14,185 nucleotides of DNA from contig JAEWZE010000038.1 of the NCBI GenBank assembly GCA_023395465.1, positions 1 to 14,185 on the forward strand, in the 5' to 3' direction. Position numbers and translations under genes: made by a program. Source of the stretch: Pseudomonadota bacterium (GTDB taxonomy: Bacteria > Pseudomonadota > Gammaproteobacteria > Xanthomonadales > Xanthomonadaceae). Positions 13,001 through 14,185 of this stretch are shown here, in pieces. Numbering within the stretch: the first letter of the stretch is position 1; every line of letters starts with the position of its first letter. The notes under the pieces are model-generated. The model did not search any database. It was not told the DNA's origin and saw nothing but the letters and a program-made list of their open reading frames with translations.

Positions 13001-14185
13001 CTATTCGGTGGCGCAGCCGGCCAGATGGTCGAACTCGGTGCTGACCGAGACGCCGCTCAGCGCCAGCGTCGTGCCGGCGGCGGCACGCAGTGCGAACGGC
13101 AGCACCAGCCGCGCGGTATCCGCACCGCCCGCGCGCAGGCACTTGAGCGGCACGCCCAGGCGCGTCCACTCGCCGCGCGGCAGCTTCGCCAGCGCCTCGC
13201 CGATCGCCGCCTCGCCGGCGCAACCCTCGCCGCAACCGGCCGACAGCGTCGCGTCCGGAGTGGCGGGCAACGCGTCCACGCGCAGTTCCAGCACCACCGG
13301 CACGTCGCCATTGGTCTCGCGCGAGAGGTCGAGCGGCTGGTAGGACAGCAGCTGCACCGCGCCTGCGCCGGTCCAGTTGAACAGGCGCGCGCCTTCCTGC
13401 ACCTCGGTGTTGATCGCGCTCATCTCCAGCGAACCGTCCGCGGTCTTCGCTGCCGGATGCACCACGTCCATCGCGACGCCGTCGGCGCCGACCAGGCGCA
13501 GGGTCAGTCCGGTGGTCGGCGCGCCGCGCACGAACCAGGTATTGGCCGAGCCGGCGTCCGGATCGATGCCCGGCTCCTCGGGCAGCGCGGCCAGGTCGCC
13601 CTTGTCGGCATAGGTCAGGCCGTGGCCGAACGGGAACAGCGGGTCGTAACCTTCCTGGCCGACGTTGTTGGCGTACTGGTCGGCGCGACGCGGCCAGGAG
13701 AAGCTGAGCTTGCCCTTGAAGTCATGCTGCGGCTTGCCGTCCGCGCCCTGCAGCAGCACGTCGGCCACGCCGCCACCTTCCGAGCCGGGCAGCCAGGCGG
13801 CGACGAACGCATCGGCGGCGTTGATCTCGCGGTTGAGCCACAGCGGCCGGCCGCTGAGGAACACCGCCACCACCGGGATGCCGTCGGCCTTGAGCTTCCG
13901 CATCAGTTCCAGGTCGCCGGACTTGCCGGACTTGAACATCAGGTTCGACAGGTCGCCCTGGAACTCGGCATAGGGCTCCTCGCCGAACACCACCACCGCC
14001 ACGTCGGGCTTGCGCGTGTAGGCACCGTCCTCGACGAACTCGGCATGGCCGCCGGCGGCATCGATCTGCGCCTTGAGCCCGTCCCAGATCGAATCGGCAT
14101 TGGGGAAGTCCTTGCGCGAGGTGCCGTCGCCCTGCCAGGTCAGCGTCCAGCCGCCGGACTGCTTGGCCAGGTTGTCGGCGCCGTC
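13001..14185 (-). CDS. Glycoside hydrolase family 3 exo-beta-glucosidase, C-terminal part (5' end outside window)
   Basis: The frame is open to the window edge and 394 residues of the C-terminal part are visible. The first part is the end of the GH3 C-terminal catalytic domain: SGGWTLTWQGDG (10-21), VVFGEEPYAEFQGD (65-78, which in plant and bacterial exo-beta-glucanases contains the acid/base Glu), SGRPLW (111-116), WLPGSEGGGVADVLL (131-145) and FPFGHGLTY (184-192). Residues about 210-394 form a beta-rich module like the galactose-binding-type ExoP C-terminal domain, with three cysteines around 323-350. The nucleophile Asp lies in the N-terminal barrel beyond the window. Such enzymes release glucose from beta-glucans or cello-oligosaccharides, usually in the periplasm; a signal peptide cannot be checked here. 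The gene ends in TAG and a strong terminator. Confidence 0.9.
   Translation of the reverse strand, partial: DGADNLAKQSGGWTLTWQGDGTSRKDFPNADSIWDGLKAQIDAAGGHAEFVEDGAYTRKPDVAVVVFGEEPYAEFQGDLSNLMFKSGKSGDLELMRKLKADGIPVVAVFLSGRPLWLNREINAADAFVAAWLPGSEGGGVADVLLQGADGKPQHDFKGKLSFSWPRRADQYANNVGQEGYDPLFPFGHGLTYADKGDLAALPEEPGIDPDAGSANTWFVRGAPTTGLTLRLVGADGVAMDVVHPAAKTADGSLEMSAINTEVQEGARLFNWTGAGAVQLLSYQPLDLSRETNGDVPVVLELRVDALPATPDATLSAGCGEGCAGEAAIGEALAKLPRGEWTRLGVPLKCLRAGGADTARLVLPFALRAAAGTTLALSGVSVSTEFDHLAGCATE

Noticed and set aside
11290..13044. Plus-strand open frame of 584 codons antisense to the S9 peptidase and glutathione transferase
   Set aside because: Both minus-strand genes have complete catalytic motifs; the plus-strand translation has none and crosses the terminator at 12947-12989.
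13001..14185. GH3 enzyme apparently lacking its nucleophile aspartate
   Set aside because: The N-terminal barrel domain lies beyond the window edge; the frame is open to the last base, so nothing indicates an inactive enzyme.

Overview
The window is very GC-rich bacterial DNA, dense with genes and short on spacers. The set of genes points to the family Xanthomonadaceae (Xanthomonas, Lysobacter, Luteimonas and relatives): an aryl-polyene pigment locus with a flavin-dependent halogenase, as expected for brominated xanthomonadin-type pigments, next to a DPP-IV-type S9 peptidase and a GH3 exo-glucosidase. The genus cannot be fixed from the sequence alone.

Positions 1-8832 hold most of an aryl-polyene locus. 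On the plus strand lie the end of an MMPL/RND-type exporter (2-829), a hotdog dehydratase overlapping it by 4 bp (826-1272), a FabG-type ketoreductase (2544-3263), a small exported protein (3329-3811) and a lipoprotein (3884-4336). Facing them on the minus strand are a ketosynthase (7636-8832), a chain-length-factor-like partner (6860-7639), a GT2 glycosyltransferase (6049-6867) and a halogenase-like flavoprotein (4354-5988). The first three overlap by 4 and 8 bp and form a tight operon. Together these would build the polyene by rounds of condensation (KS/CLF), ketoreduction and dehydration, decorate it (halogenase, glycosyltransferase) and move it to the outer membrane (exporter, perhaps the exported protein and lipoprotein). 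The carrier proteins, aryl-starter enzymes and acyltransferases are not visible and probably lie upstream of position 1.

The unexpected element is at 1349-2394. Between dehydratase and ketoreductase, on the opposite strand, sits a two-gene cassette: a 245-aa protein with a C-terminal bacterial RNase A-like (CdiA-CT type) toxin domain, followed 14 bp later by a 97-aa CdiI-type immunity protein. No CdiA filament, CdiB transporter or recognisable secretion adaptor accompanies it. It looks like an orphan toxin-immunity module inserted in a pigment operon, divergently transcribed from the ketoreductase across a 149-bp gap with a palindrome at its exact centre.

Positions 8833-14185 are ordinary accessory and housekeeping genes: a YdcF/DUF218 membrane-anchored protein (8946-9635), a dipeptidyl-peptidase-IV-like serine peptidase (9643-11943), a YfcG-like Nu-class glutathione transferase (12115-12831) and the C-terminal part of a family 3 glycoside hydrolase (13001-14185, continuing past the window), which ends in a strong intrinsic terminator. 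No tRNA, rRNA, CRISPR array, transposase or gene-free stretch over 300 bp was seen.
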